Shown: positions 10,413 to 16,930 of the stretch, piece after piece
How positions within the stretch are numbered: position 1 is the stretch's first letter
Layout of the letters: each line of letters begins with the position of its first letter
Origin: an uncultured Chitinophaga sp.
Lineage (GTDB): Bacteria; Bacteroidota; Bacteroidia; Chitinophagales; Chitinophagaceae
NCBI RefSeq assembly: GCF_937874145.1
Contig: NZ_CALNBI010000233.1
Location: 1 to 19,007, forward strand
Direction: 5' to 3'
DNA length: 19,007 nucleotides
Position numbers and translations under genes: made by a program
The notes under the pieces: generated by a model
Databases searched by the model: none
The model's input: the letters and a program-made list of their open reading frames with translations, nothing else
What the model was told of the DNA's origin: nothing

Positions 10413-12347
10413 CTGCGCAAGCAGGGCATCCAGCGCGGCATATACTTCGTTCTTCCGGGCGGGATCTACTTTCAGCACGCCCGACAGCGATGCGCTTCCA
10501 TCTTTCAACGTCACGAAATCGCTTACCGAGGGCAGCTCCATCAGCGGCGATTGCTCCGGCCGGGTAGCGGCATATTCCTGTGTAACCAGCGCCTGGAACT
10601 GATTGAACGCATCCGGTTTGAAGCCGTATTTCGCTCCCTCCTGCCGCAACGTTGCCATCACGGCGGCGGTACGCTCCGGCGACCAGTAATTTTTCCACCT
10701 TTCGATGCGTTTCTGCTGTTCGGCTTCCGACAATAGCAGCTTACCCGGACCGCCCGTTTTCTTCAGGGCGCCCGTGCTGAGGAGGCGGTCCAGCGCCGTA
10801 TCGGCGGCCGCGCGGTGCTGCAGGGCTTCGTTGAGGTCGGCGCCTTCAGACAGCATGTACACCGTTTGCGCCGTGTAATCGTTCAGGCGGTTGAGTTTTT
10901 CTTCGGCATTGCGGAGCTTTTCGGGCATGTAATTCATCCGCATCATGTCGCTTTCGAATTCGACGTTCCGCGCAGTGAAGAAAAACACGACGGTGAGCCC
11001 CAGGATGCCGTACACCAGTTTCTTATTGCGTTCCGGCCGCCATCCGGAGAGGCGGTCGATGAGGTTGTGTTTGACGGGTGCGTCTTTCGCGGGCGCTTTG
11101 CCCATCACGATGAAATGCGGGAGGATGATGAGGGAGAACAGCGAGGCGCCGATAAGGCTGAACGCAGCGAACAGCCCAACGTCTTGCAGCATGGGGGATT
11201 TCACGAATTGCAGACAGAAGAACCCGCCAACGGTCGTGAAGCTGCCTACCGTCATGGGCATGGCCAGATCGGCCAGCACCTTGCGGATATCCGGCAAGTG
11301 GCGGTAATGGTTGAAAACGTGCAGCGAGTAGTTCACCGCCACGCCCAGCACCACGCATCCCGCGCCCAGCGCGATCACCGAAATGCTTCCCTGTAGAAGG
11401 TACACCATGGCCAGGGAAAACAGTCCCCCGAATACCACGGGCATCATCACCAGCAGCGGCGCGCGCTTGCGGCGGAAAAACAGGGCGATGAGCACGATGA
11501 GCAGCAGTACGGTAACGCCCTGCGTGAAGAGCGTGTCTTTCCGCAACTGCACCGCATTCCCTACCGCTACGGCCGTTGCGCCGAAGTACGTGATGGTTAC
11601 GTTGGGCGTGGGAACGAGGGTGGAATCGATCAGGCCGTCGAGCTGCGAAAGGAATTGCTTGTTGATATCGGTTTTGTTCGGACCGTTTTTCGGGGTGATG
11701 AGGAGGAGGATATTTTTCTCGTCCTTGCTCATGAGGTAGCCGTCGTAGAGCGTCCAGGTATCGTCGGCCTGGAGCTGCTGCAGCTTTTTCATCCCGATCC
11801 AGGTGATGCCCAGCGGGTCTGCCGCGATGGATTTCTTCAATACCATCCCGGCCGGGGAAATGAGCGTATTGTAATTCGCTTCCACAGCGCCGGCGATGCG
11901 GGCGGGGGAAGTGAGGGAATCCAGTGTGGCGTAATCCTTTTCTTCGAGGAACAGCGGGAGGTTGGACTGCACGCGGCCGAGGAGGCTGAACAGCAGCGTG
12001 TCTTCCATCCTGCCGGTAACCTGTGAAACGTACGCGGTGAAGGGCTCGGATTGCAGGCCGGTTACCACTTGCTCCGCGACGGCGGTCAGGCTGTCGGGGT
12101 TTGCGGGGGCGGCGGTGTCGCGTTGGGAAACGATGACTGCCAGTTTATCCGCGAACTTGGAGTTTTGGAGGAACTGGTTGAGGCGGTCGATTTTGGGGTC
12201 TTGCGGTAATACGCGCGTGATGTCTTCTTCGAGTTTCACTTTGGAAGCGAAGAAGGCGGCGGATATAAAAAGGAAAGCCGTAAACAGCCAGAGCAGCCAT
12301 TTACGGGCGTTAAAGAAATTGTAGATCGATATGAAGAAAGTTCCCAT
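10353..12347 (-). CDS. 5' part of the fusion: MMPL/RND exporter, N-terminal half and second periplasmic loop
   Basis: This frame yields 664 residues as read; residues 1-645 are genuine and the last 19 are out of frame. It has one membrane helix at about 16-36 (WLLWLFTAFLFISAAFF), a periplasmic domain with the family sequence EEDITRVLPQDP, and a block of five or six helices at about 275-420 that includes the GAGCVVLGVAVNYSLHVFNHYR segment of RND exporters. A further helix lies near 441-460, then the second periplasmic domain begins. The exporter is expected to move a lipid-like product out of the inner membrane. Read without correction, it stops at 10353 and lacks the second helix block, so it would probably not work as a transporter. 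Confidence 0.88.
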   Translation of the reverse strand: MGTFFISIYNFFNARKWLLWLFTAFLFISAAFFASKVKLEEDITRVLPQDPKIDRLNQFLQNSKFADKLAVIVSQRDTAAPANPDSLTAVAEQVVTGLQSEPFTAYVSQVTGRMEDTLLFSLLGRVQSNLPLFLEEKDYATLDSLTSPARIAGAVEANYNTLISPAGMVLKKSIAADPLGITWIGMKKLQQLQADDTWTLYDGYLMSKDEKNILLLITPKNGPNKTDINKQFLSQLDGLIDSTLVPTPNVTITYFGATAVAVGNAVQLRKDTLFTQGVTVLLLIVLIALFFRRKRAPLLVMMPVVFGGLFSLAMVYLLQGSISVIALGAGCVVLGVAVNYSLHVFNHYRHLPDIRKVLADLAMPMTVGSFTTVGGFFCLQFVKSPMLQDVGLFAAFSLIGASLFSLIILPHFIVMGKAPAKDAPVKHNLIDRLSGWRPERNKKLVYGILGLTVVFFFTARNVEFESDMMRMNYMPEKLRNAEEKLNRLNDYTAQTVYMLSEGADLNEALQHRAAADTALDRLLSTGALKKTGGPGKLLLSEAEQQKRIERWKNYWSPERTAAVMATLRQEGAKYGFKPDAFNQFQALVTQEYAATRPEQSPLMELPSVSDFVTLKDGSASLSGVLKVDPARKNEVYAALDALLAQPCRARWWSTSNIPPTGWPS
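10406..10416 (-). other. Frame disruption site (one base missing)
   Basis: On the minus strand the bases read CGCAGCCCTGCC. The upstream frame reads CAG CCC TGC, whereas the downstream frame needs CTG CCG GGC. Restoring one base, for example a fourth C, would give Gln-Pro-Leu-Pro-Gly-Thr and join the two halves. A short C run within a GC-rich stretch is a place where base-calling errors and real slippage both occur. Confidence 0.85.
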
Positions 12348-12356
12348 GAATCGTTT

Positions 12357-13556
12357 TTAGGTTTGCGCCGCGGCCCGCTTTCGCCGGAATACCGACAGCG
12401 CCAGGTACGTCACGAGGCCGGCCACGAGCCCCGCCGCCACGGCCAGCACAATGGCGCCCGTGATATATTGGAAAAGGTTTTGCTTCACGTCGCCCAGCGT
12501 GAGGCCTTTGCTGAAAATGATCCAGGTGGCGTCTTCCTGTACAAACATCCTGCCCACCATAAAACTGCCGTACACGATCAGCGGGATCACGGGCGGAAGG
12601 CTGATATTGGCAGCGATGAGCACCAGGGCTTTGTTCAGCCGCAGGAAAGCCGCCACGATCACGGCGATCAGCATCTGGAACCCCCACACCGGGAAAATCC
12701 CCATAAATACGCCGAAGCCTACCGACGCCGCTTTTCTTGCATTGCTCTCCCCCGCCGCCAGCAGCTGCTCGCGCCAGAGGTACCGCAGTCCGTCTTTCGA
12801 AAATATAAACCGCAACAGGTTGCGCGGATGGATATACAGAAACGCGATCGTCACCAGCACCGTATTCAGTACGCTGATCCGCGAAAAATCCCGGAACGGC
12901 CTGAAGTGCGACACCCGTTCTTCCGCCGGCGGATAATATACGCCTACCGGCTCCCAGCCGATACGGATCCCCTTCCAGCTGCTGCGCACCAGCACTTCGA
13001 TCTCGAATTCGTACTTCGTGCACATAAACCGCATCCCCTTCATGGCAAACAGCGGGTACAAGCGGTAGCCGGATTGCGTATCCGGCCCCTTCAGCCCCGT
13101 TTCCACGTAAAACCAGAAGTTGGAGAACTTGTTGGCGAAGGTGTTTTTGCCGGGCATGTTCTCCTGGTGCAGGTTCCGCGCGCCGATCAGGATAGCGGGA
13201 TCGTTGCGGTCGGCTTTATCGAGGAACGCCGGCAGATCGCTGGCATAGTGCTGCCCGTCGGCATCCATCGTGATCGCGAAATCGTACCCCTGCTCCACGG
13301 CGAACTTAAATCCCCTGCGCAAAGCGATGCCCTTGCCGCGGTTGGGCTGGTACGACAATACGTTCACCTGCGGAAACCTTTCCAGCACGGCCGTCGTTCC
13401 GTCGGTGGATCCGTCGTTCACTACGATCACGTGCCGGGTGTATCCCAATACCTGTTCCAGCACGGCCCCGAGGGTGCCGGCGTTGTTGTAGGTCGGGATC
13501 AGCACGCAAACCTTGCGCTCGCCAAACTGTGCGTCGTATGTGCCCTGTTGCTCCAT
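12357..13556 (-). CDS. GT2 glycosyltransferase fused to a DUF2062 membrane domain
   Basis: This 399-residue protein has an N-terminal GT-A glycosyltransferase family 2 domain (about 14-235): PTYNN at 21-25, VNDGSTDG ending at 53, NRGKGIALRRG near 72-82 and the metal-binding DAD at 98-100. The segment DTQSGYRLYP follows the acceptor region. A DUF2062 domain fills the C-terminal third (about 270-395) with several membrane helices and the family-like sequence GVFMGIFPVWGFQM. The domain pair should transfer an activated sugar or similar group to a lipid at the cytoplasmic membrane face. It starts two bases after the dehydratase stop. GT2 proteins also occur in proteobacterial aryl-polyene clusters, often fused to acyltransferases; the acceptor here may be the pigment or its lipid anchor, which cannot be decided from sequence. 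Confidence 0.87.
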   Translation of the reverse strand: MEQQGTYDAQFGERKVCVLIPTYNNAGTLGAVLEQVLGYTRHVIVVNDGSTDGTTAVLERFPQVNVLSYQPNRGKGIALRRGFKFAVEQGYDFAITMDADGQHYASDLPAFLDKADRNDPAILIGARNLHQENMPGKNTFANKFSNFWFYVETGLKGPDTQSGYRLYPLFAMKGMRFMCTKYEFEIEVLVRSSWKGIRIGWEPVGVYYPPAEERVSHFRPFRDFSRISVLNTVLVTIAFLYIHPRNLLRFIFSKDGLRYLWREQLLAAGESNARKAASVGFGVFMGIFPVWGFQMLIAVIVAAFLRLNKALVLIAANISLPPVIPLIVYGSFMVGRMFVQEDATWIIFSKGLTLGDVKQNLFQYITGAIVLAVAAGLVAGLVTYLALSVFRRKRAAAQT

Positions 13557-13558
13557 GG

Positions 13559-13921
13559 TTATTTGAAACGGCCCTGGAACTTCAGGAACGTAGTGGCTTC
13601 GTGTTTGATGACGGCATTCGTTTTATAACCTCCCTCCTCTTCCGTAAAACCGATTTCCACGGTCACCTGCGGGCTCACGCGGGGATCGATCATATTGAGG
13701 AACTTCATGTTGGAAGCCTTTTCCACCATCAGCTTTTTGCCGACCGCGGCCGACAGCAGCTCCTGGATGGTTTGCATCATGCAAACGCCCGGCACTACCG
13801 GCTGTCCGGGAAAATGCCCTTCGAAAATCGGGTGCGCGCCGTTCCAGTCGATCGTATAGTGGATCGAATTTTCAGCCGGCTGCTGTTGGGATACGATGGT
13901 ATAAAATTTTCCTGCTAACAT
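13559..13921 (-). CDS. FabZ-like hotdog 3-hydroxyacyl-ACP dehydratase
   Basis: This is a 120-residue single hotdog domain. The FabA/FabZ/ApeI-type signature HPIFEGHFPGQPVVPGV lies at 30-46 with the catalytic His at position 36 (GHFP). The acidic partner found in FabZ (Glu in GVLIVEA) or FabA (Asp) aligns by eye with Gln50 in GVCMMQTIQE, a notable substitution. I chose the ATG at 13921, which overlaps the lipoprotein stop as TAATG; the open frame to 14074 encodes an unlike, Arg-rich stretch inside the upstream gene. In a polyene pathway it would remove water from 3-hydroxyacyl-ACP in each round to make the conjugated double bonds. Alternatively it may act as a thioesterase or as a partner subunit if the Gln is not competent. 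Confidence 0.85.
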   Translation of the reverse strand: MLAGKFYTIVSQQQPAENSIHYTIDWNGAHPIFEGHFPGQPVVPGVCMMQTIQELLSAAVGKKLMVEKASNMKFLNMIDPRVSPQVTVEIGFTEEEGGYKTNAVIKHEATTFLKFQGRFK

Positions 13922-14544
13922 TATTTTTCTACGCGTTGTAATGAAATATTGAATTTGACGGCATGATGCCGGATGTCGATACTGTCCGGCACGCCGTTGC
14001 GGTATGCGCGGAGCGTGGCTTCCACTACGGGTTTGCGGCGTGAGCCGTTTTCCACGCGGACCAGTTCCGAACAATCCGCATCGGTGATATAATAGATCTT
14101 CCCTTTCGGAAGGCGGAACGCTGTGTAGCGCTGCCCGGCCATGGAAAGGGTTTCGGCGGTGGCGGGATCGCGGCGCATGAGCACCATGTCGAAATCCTTG
14201 CGGAGCGTTTTCACGACGGCTTTCTTATCCATTTTCGGCAGCATGTAATGCTTGATAAAATCCCCGCTTTTCGTGAACTCGAAATCGAAAAACTTCATCC
14301 CCACTTCACTCATGAACAACACCCGCATGCTGCCGTTTTCCATTGGCCGGAAATACAGTAATCCGGATAAATGATGCTGCAAAATATCGACCTGCGTGCT
14401 ATACAGCGCCGGCGAATCGATACGCGGCCTGAATTTTTCCAGGCAGGCAGCGGCGTCGTATTCCGTGCGTTGCAGGCCTTTGTAAGCCGATCCGCAGGAA
14501 GCGAGCAACAGCAACAATACGCTATTTAAGAGCAAACATCTCAT
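13921..14544 (-). CDS. Putative outer-membrane lipoprotein of the pigment operon
   Basis: This 207-residue protein has a lipoprotein signal peptide: Arg at 2, a Leu-rich core and the lipobox LASC with the lipidated Cys17. The mature part is mixed alpha/beta with strand-rich segments, for example GSMRVLFMSEVGMKFFDFEF. It does not match a named family that I recognise with confidence. It directly follows the LolA-like gene, overlapping it by 23 bases, and sits in the place where proteobacterial aryl-polyene clusters carry a small lipoprotein (DUF3261 type). A LolB-like acceptor role, receiving the hydrophobic product from the LolA-like carrier at the outer membrane, is a reasonable inference. 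The overlap makes translational coupling with the LolA-like gene likely. Confidence 0.75.
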   Translation of the reverse strand: MRCLLLNSVLLLLLASCGSAYKGLQRTEYDAAACLEKFRPRIDSPALYSTQVDILQHHLSGLLYFRPMENGSMRVLFMSEVGMKFFDFEFTKSGDFIKHYMLPKMDKKAVVKTLRKDFDMVLMRRDPATAETLSMAGQRYTAFRLPKGKIYYITDADCSELVRVENGSRRKPVVEATLRAYRNGVPDSIDIRHHAVKFNISLQRVEK

Positions 14545-15154
14545 CCGGAATGGGTGCGTTGCGTTCTTTTTTCGTAAAAATCATTTCCGTGCGGTCGCCC
14601 GAAGCTTCGTGCATCACGATCTTCGTCACGCCTAAATCTTTCTTATCCACCAGCAGTTCGATGGAAGAGAAGAAATCCTTCATCCCTTTGGCTACCGGCG
14701 CCAGCTGCAAAAGATATTGCTGCGCGTTCTCCTGCACTTTGGCAGTGAAGTCTTTATTGTTCAGCACATTCCCCTGCACGCAATCGGCCGTGATGCGGCT
14801 GATCTGTTCGAACAGTTTATTGCCGCCGGTGGATATATTCTTATCGCTGCGGGCATCCTTGATGCGCACGTTCTTCCCGTTGATGATCATGAGGTAGAAC
14901 GTGGGCGAAGCATACTCCATCCGCACGCGGTTTTCTTTCTTGAACCAGAATTTGCCTTTGGACGTGATCTTGTCCGACAGCATGCTGAGGTATTTCTCCT
15001 GTACGAAGTCGCTTTTGACCGACTGCGTTTGCTGCGCCGCAGCGGTAAATTCCTTTTTGAACTGATCGAGGTTAGCGACGGGCTTAAACCCGGTTTGGGC
15101 GGCAACCTGCAGCGCCATGCAGCAAACTGCCATCATCATGATCCATCTACGCAT
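14522..15154 (-). CDS. LolA-like periplasmic carrier protein
   Basis: This 210-residue protein has a signal peptide (MRRWIMMMAVCCMALQVAAQ, likely cleaved after about residue 20). The mature part follows the LolA pattern: an N-terminal helix, DFVQEKYLSML, then the strand pairs KGKFWFKKENRVRMEY and FYLMIINGKNVRIKD, which resemble the half-barrel of outer-membrane lipoprotein carriers. The C-terminal half, with LDKK-like IELLVDKKDLGVTKIVMHEASGD cut into strands, completes the fold. The usual LolA carries lipoproteins across the periplasm. A copy inside a pigment operon, as in proteobacterial aryl-polyene clusters, probably carries the pigment or its lipid conjugate. It overlaps the deacetylase gene by eight bases. 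Confidence 0.87.
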   Translation of the reverse strand: MRRWIMMMAVCCMALQVAAQTGFKPVANLDQFKKEFTAAAQQTQSVKSDFVQEKYLSMLSDKITSKGKFWFKKENRVRMEYASPTFYLMIINGKNVRIKDARSDKNISTGGNKLFEQISRITADCVQGNVLNNKDFTAKVQENAQQYLLQLAPVAKGMKDFFSSIELLVDKKDLGVTKIVMHEASGDRTEMIFTKKERNAPIPDEMFALK

Positions 15155-15920
15155 AAGCCGGTATGTTTAAAAGTTCATCCAATCTTTTGATGGCGAAACC
15201 ATCTCTTTTCAGTTGTTTGATGAGCGCGGGCAGTATTTTGACGGTGGCCGCGGCGGTATCGTGAAAGAGGAAGACGTCTCCCGCTTCTATTTTCTTTGTT
15301 ACGCGCTCGAACAGTTTGTCTTCGTCTTTGATAACGGTGTCGAACGAGCGGATGCTCCATCCCACGGCGATGAACCTGCATTTGCGGATTGCGCGGGCGA
15401 GCATGGGATTGGTCACGCCGTAGGGCGGACGGAATAATTTAGGCTGATGCCCGGTGGCCGATTTGATGGCTTCATTGGCCTTCACCAGGTCGTCGCGCAT
15501 GGCGGAGGACGGTTGCAGGTCGAACATCGGGCTGTGGGAAAAGCTGTGGTTGCCCACGATATGCCCTTCCGCCACGATCCTTTGCATGAGCGCGGGCTCT
15601 TGCTCCACGCGGTGGCCGATGCAGAAAAACGCGGCTTTCACGTCGAACTGCGCGAGGATATCGAGGATTTGCGGGGTGAATTGGGTAGCCGGCCCGTCGT
15701 CGAACGACAGCGACACGGATTTGTCGGACGATTTGCCTTTGCTGCGGGTCCGCACGAAGTAATTGGAGCGCACGTTCACCGAGCCCCAGGCGGCGAAGCC
15801 CGTGGCTATCCCAACCGGTATCAGCAACATCCAGAGCGGGGTGGCCGCCCAGCTTCCATGCCAGGCGATCATTACGCCGACGGACGCCGCCGCGGCTGCT
15901 ATGACCCAGATCCTCAGCAT
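15147..15920 (-). CDS. Polysaccharide-deacetylase-family (CE4) protein with N-terminal membrane segments
   Basis: This 257-residue protein starts with two hydrophobic segments (about 3-18 and 27-46), then has a NodB-type domain from about 65. All core CE4 motifs are visible: SFDDGP with Asp74 and Asp75, NHSFSH with His125 and His129 (the metal triad Asp-His-His), LFRPPYG for motif 3, and FLFHDT near the C terminus. The active site therefore looks competent. I chose the ATG at 15920, which overlaps the previous stop by seven bases; the frame is open to 16061 but that part lies inside the ketosynthase gene. CE4 enzymes remove acetyl groups from amino sugars. What it deacetylates here is unknown; an N-acetylated group added by the neighbouring glycosyltransferase is one idea. 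Confidence 0.88.
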   Translation of the reverse strand: MLRIWVIAAAAASVGVMIAWHGSWAATPLWMLLIPVGIATGFAAWGSVNVRSNYFVRTRSKGKSSDKSVSLSFDDGPATQFTPQILDILAQFDVKAAFFCIGHRVEQEPALMQRIVAEGHIVGNHSFSHSPMFDLQPSSAMRDDLVKANEAIKSATGHQPKLFRPPYGVTNPMLARAIRKCRFIAVGWSIRSFDTVIKDEDKLFERVTKKIEAGDVFLFHDTAAATVKILPALIKQLKRDGFAIKRLDELLNIPAYA

Positions 15921-16927
15921 TTCTCCAGTAAAATAAATGAGTGATGTTTGCCGTGGTGGTGATTCCAGATGAGGATGCGCTCGGGCTGCGCCGGTGCTGC
16001 GCCTTTCACCATCGCTTCCTGCGGCACGACGCCCCTGTTCAGGCATCCCGCCGCCATCCATACGGCAAACGCCGTTGCGGTAGGATATTCCCCGCAGAAT
16101 GGCTTGAATGCCGCAATAGGCGTATCCCCGAAAAGCGATCGCTCTACGGTTGCATAATATGCATCGTTGCCTTCGTCGCCGTTGCGCCCTGTGAGCACGA
16201 GGCTCAGTCCGCCCGGCTGCACGCCGTTGCGGAGCAGGAACGCCGCCAGCTGATCCGCCGTTTCCTTTTCGGAAGCAGGACGGTACAGCATTTCCACGGC
16301 TGTCAGCTGCGCGAGAGATGTTGCCCCCTTCTCCGCCGACAACACGAAAAATGCCGCGCCTTCCCCGGCCGATACGGCCTGCCGGTACAATCCGAACCGG
16401 CGGAGGATGGTGTGGGAATATTCGGTGATCTCGTCCGTGGCGCCGGTGAGGATCTGGCGCGAAGGGTCTTCGGCCAGCAAAAGCAGGCTGTCCTGCAGGG
16501 CGTTCTCAAAGGAAAAAGCCCCGTGTACGAAGGTATTGTTATAAGCATGGCAACCCAGCAGCAGGGCGATCTGCCCGGCCACGGTATTGTGGGTGCTCTG
16601 GATGAAAGCGGTGGGCGTGAGCATGTCTTCGTGCTGGCTCACCATTTTCTGCAGGAACACGCCGGTATCGGCGAGGCATCCGTAAGCCGTGCCCATGATG
16701 ATGGCGTCGGGATTCGGGAAGCCCGCGGCCTCGAGGCTCATGTGCGAAGCGGCTACGCCCATCTTGATGGCGCGGCCCATCCGGCGGATCTGTTTGATAT
16801 CGATCCACTGTTTGTAATCCGGGTCGGCCACGGGCAGGCGGTCGCCTTCGTATCGCCGGATCTCCCCGGGGAATACGCCGCTGTCTTGTGCAGACACGCA
16901 ACCTGCTCCTTGTATGAATATTCTCAT
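15914..16927 (-). CDS. Ketosynthase-like chain-length-factor-type protein without active-site Cys
   Basis: This 337-residue thiolase-fold protein aligns with beta-ketoacyl synthases in the segments SHMSLEAAGFPNPDAIIMGTAYG, PTAFIQSTHNTVAGQIAL and SAGEGAAFFVLS. Where active ketosynthases have TACSSG it reads HGAFSFENAL; Ala137 stands at the Cys position by my alignment, and the HGTGT and GHTLGA His motifs are not present in normal form. It should therefore not condense acyl chains alone. It starts three bases after the intact ketosynthase, which strongly suggests a heterodimer like the KS-CLF pairs of type II polyketide and aryl-polyene systems. It is shorter than a full KAS II. A role in setting the polyene length is inferred. 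Confidence 0.83.
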   Translation of the reverse strand: MRIFIQGAGCVSAQDSGVFPGEIRRYEGDRLPVADPDYKQWIDIKQIRRMGRAIKMGVAASHMSLEAAGFPNPDAIIMGTAYGCLADTGVFLQKMVSQHEDMLTPTAFIQSTHNTVAGQIALLLGCHAYNNTFVHGAFSFENALQDSLLLLAEDPSRQILTGATDEITEYSHTILRRFGLYRQAVSAGEGAAFFVLSAEKGATSLAQLTAVEMLYRPASEKETADQLAAFLLRNGVQPGGLSLVLTGRNGDEGNDAYYATVERSLFGDTPIAAFKPFCGEYPTATAFAVWMAAGCLNRGVVPQEAMVKGAAPAQPERILIWNHHHGKHHSFILLEKC

Positions 16928-16930
16928 ATT

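Larger units (their letters stand above)
8476..12347 (-). pseudogene. MMPL transporter / lysophospholipid-type acyltransferase / SAM methyltransferase fusion, frame-disrupted
   Basis: Two overlapping minus-strand frames together encode one protein of about 1,290 residues, an architecture known from Bacteroidota pigment clusters: an RND-type MMPL exporter, then a PlsC-like acyltransferase, then a class I methyltransferase. The first frame runs from ATG 12347 to about Gln645 (10413-10415). The continuation (LPGTVVVDKQYTANRL) is in another frame from 10410. Two bases lie between these codons where three are needed, so one base has been lost in the CAGCCCTG stretch. No X-XXY-YYZ slippery heptamer is visible there. 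Everything on either side is free of stops and well conserved, which fits a very recent mutation or a sequencing error. It starts nine bases after the GT2-DUF2062 stop and overlaps the FAD oxidoreductase by eight. Confidence 0.85.

Noticed and set aside
10400..10420. Programmed ribosomal frameshift
   Set aside because: The shift needed is -1 (or a lost base), but no X-XXY-YYZ heptamer or clear downstream stem is seen. Kept only as a remote option.
10413..10698. N-terminal extension of the 3' part of the fusion gene to an ATG at 10698
   Set aside because: It encodes an unlike Arg/Gly/Ala-rich sequence, while the other frame over these bases gives a good MMPL periplasmic domain.
12363..13628. 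Plus-strand open frame (421 codons) opposite the GT2-DUF2062 gene
   Set aside because: Arg/His/Gln-rich and motif-free; the minus strand has all GT2 motifs.
15921..16061. Longer N terminus for the deacetylase
   Set aside because: It overlaps the conserved C-terminal part of the CLF-like protein and has no signal-like features; the ATG at 15920 gives a hydrophobic N terminus.
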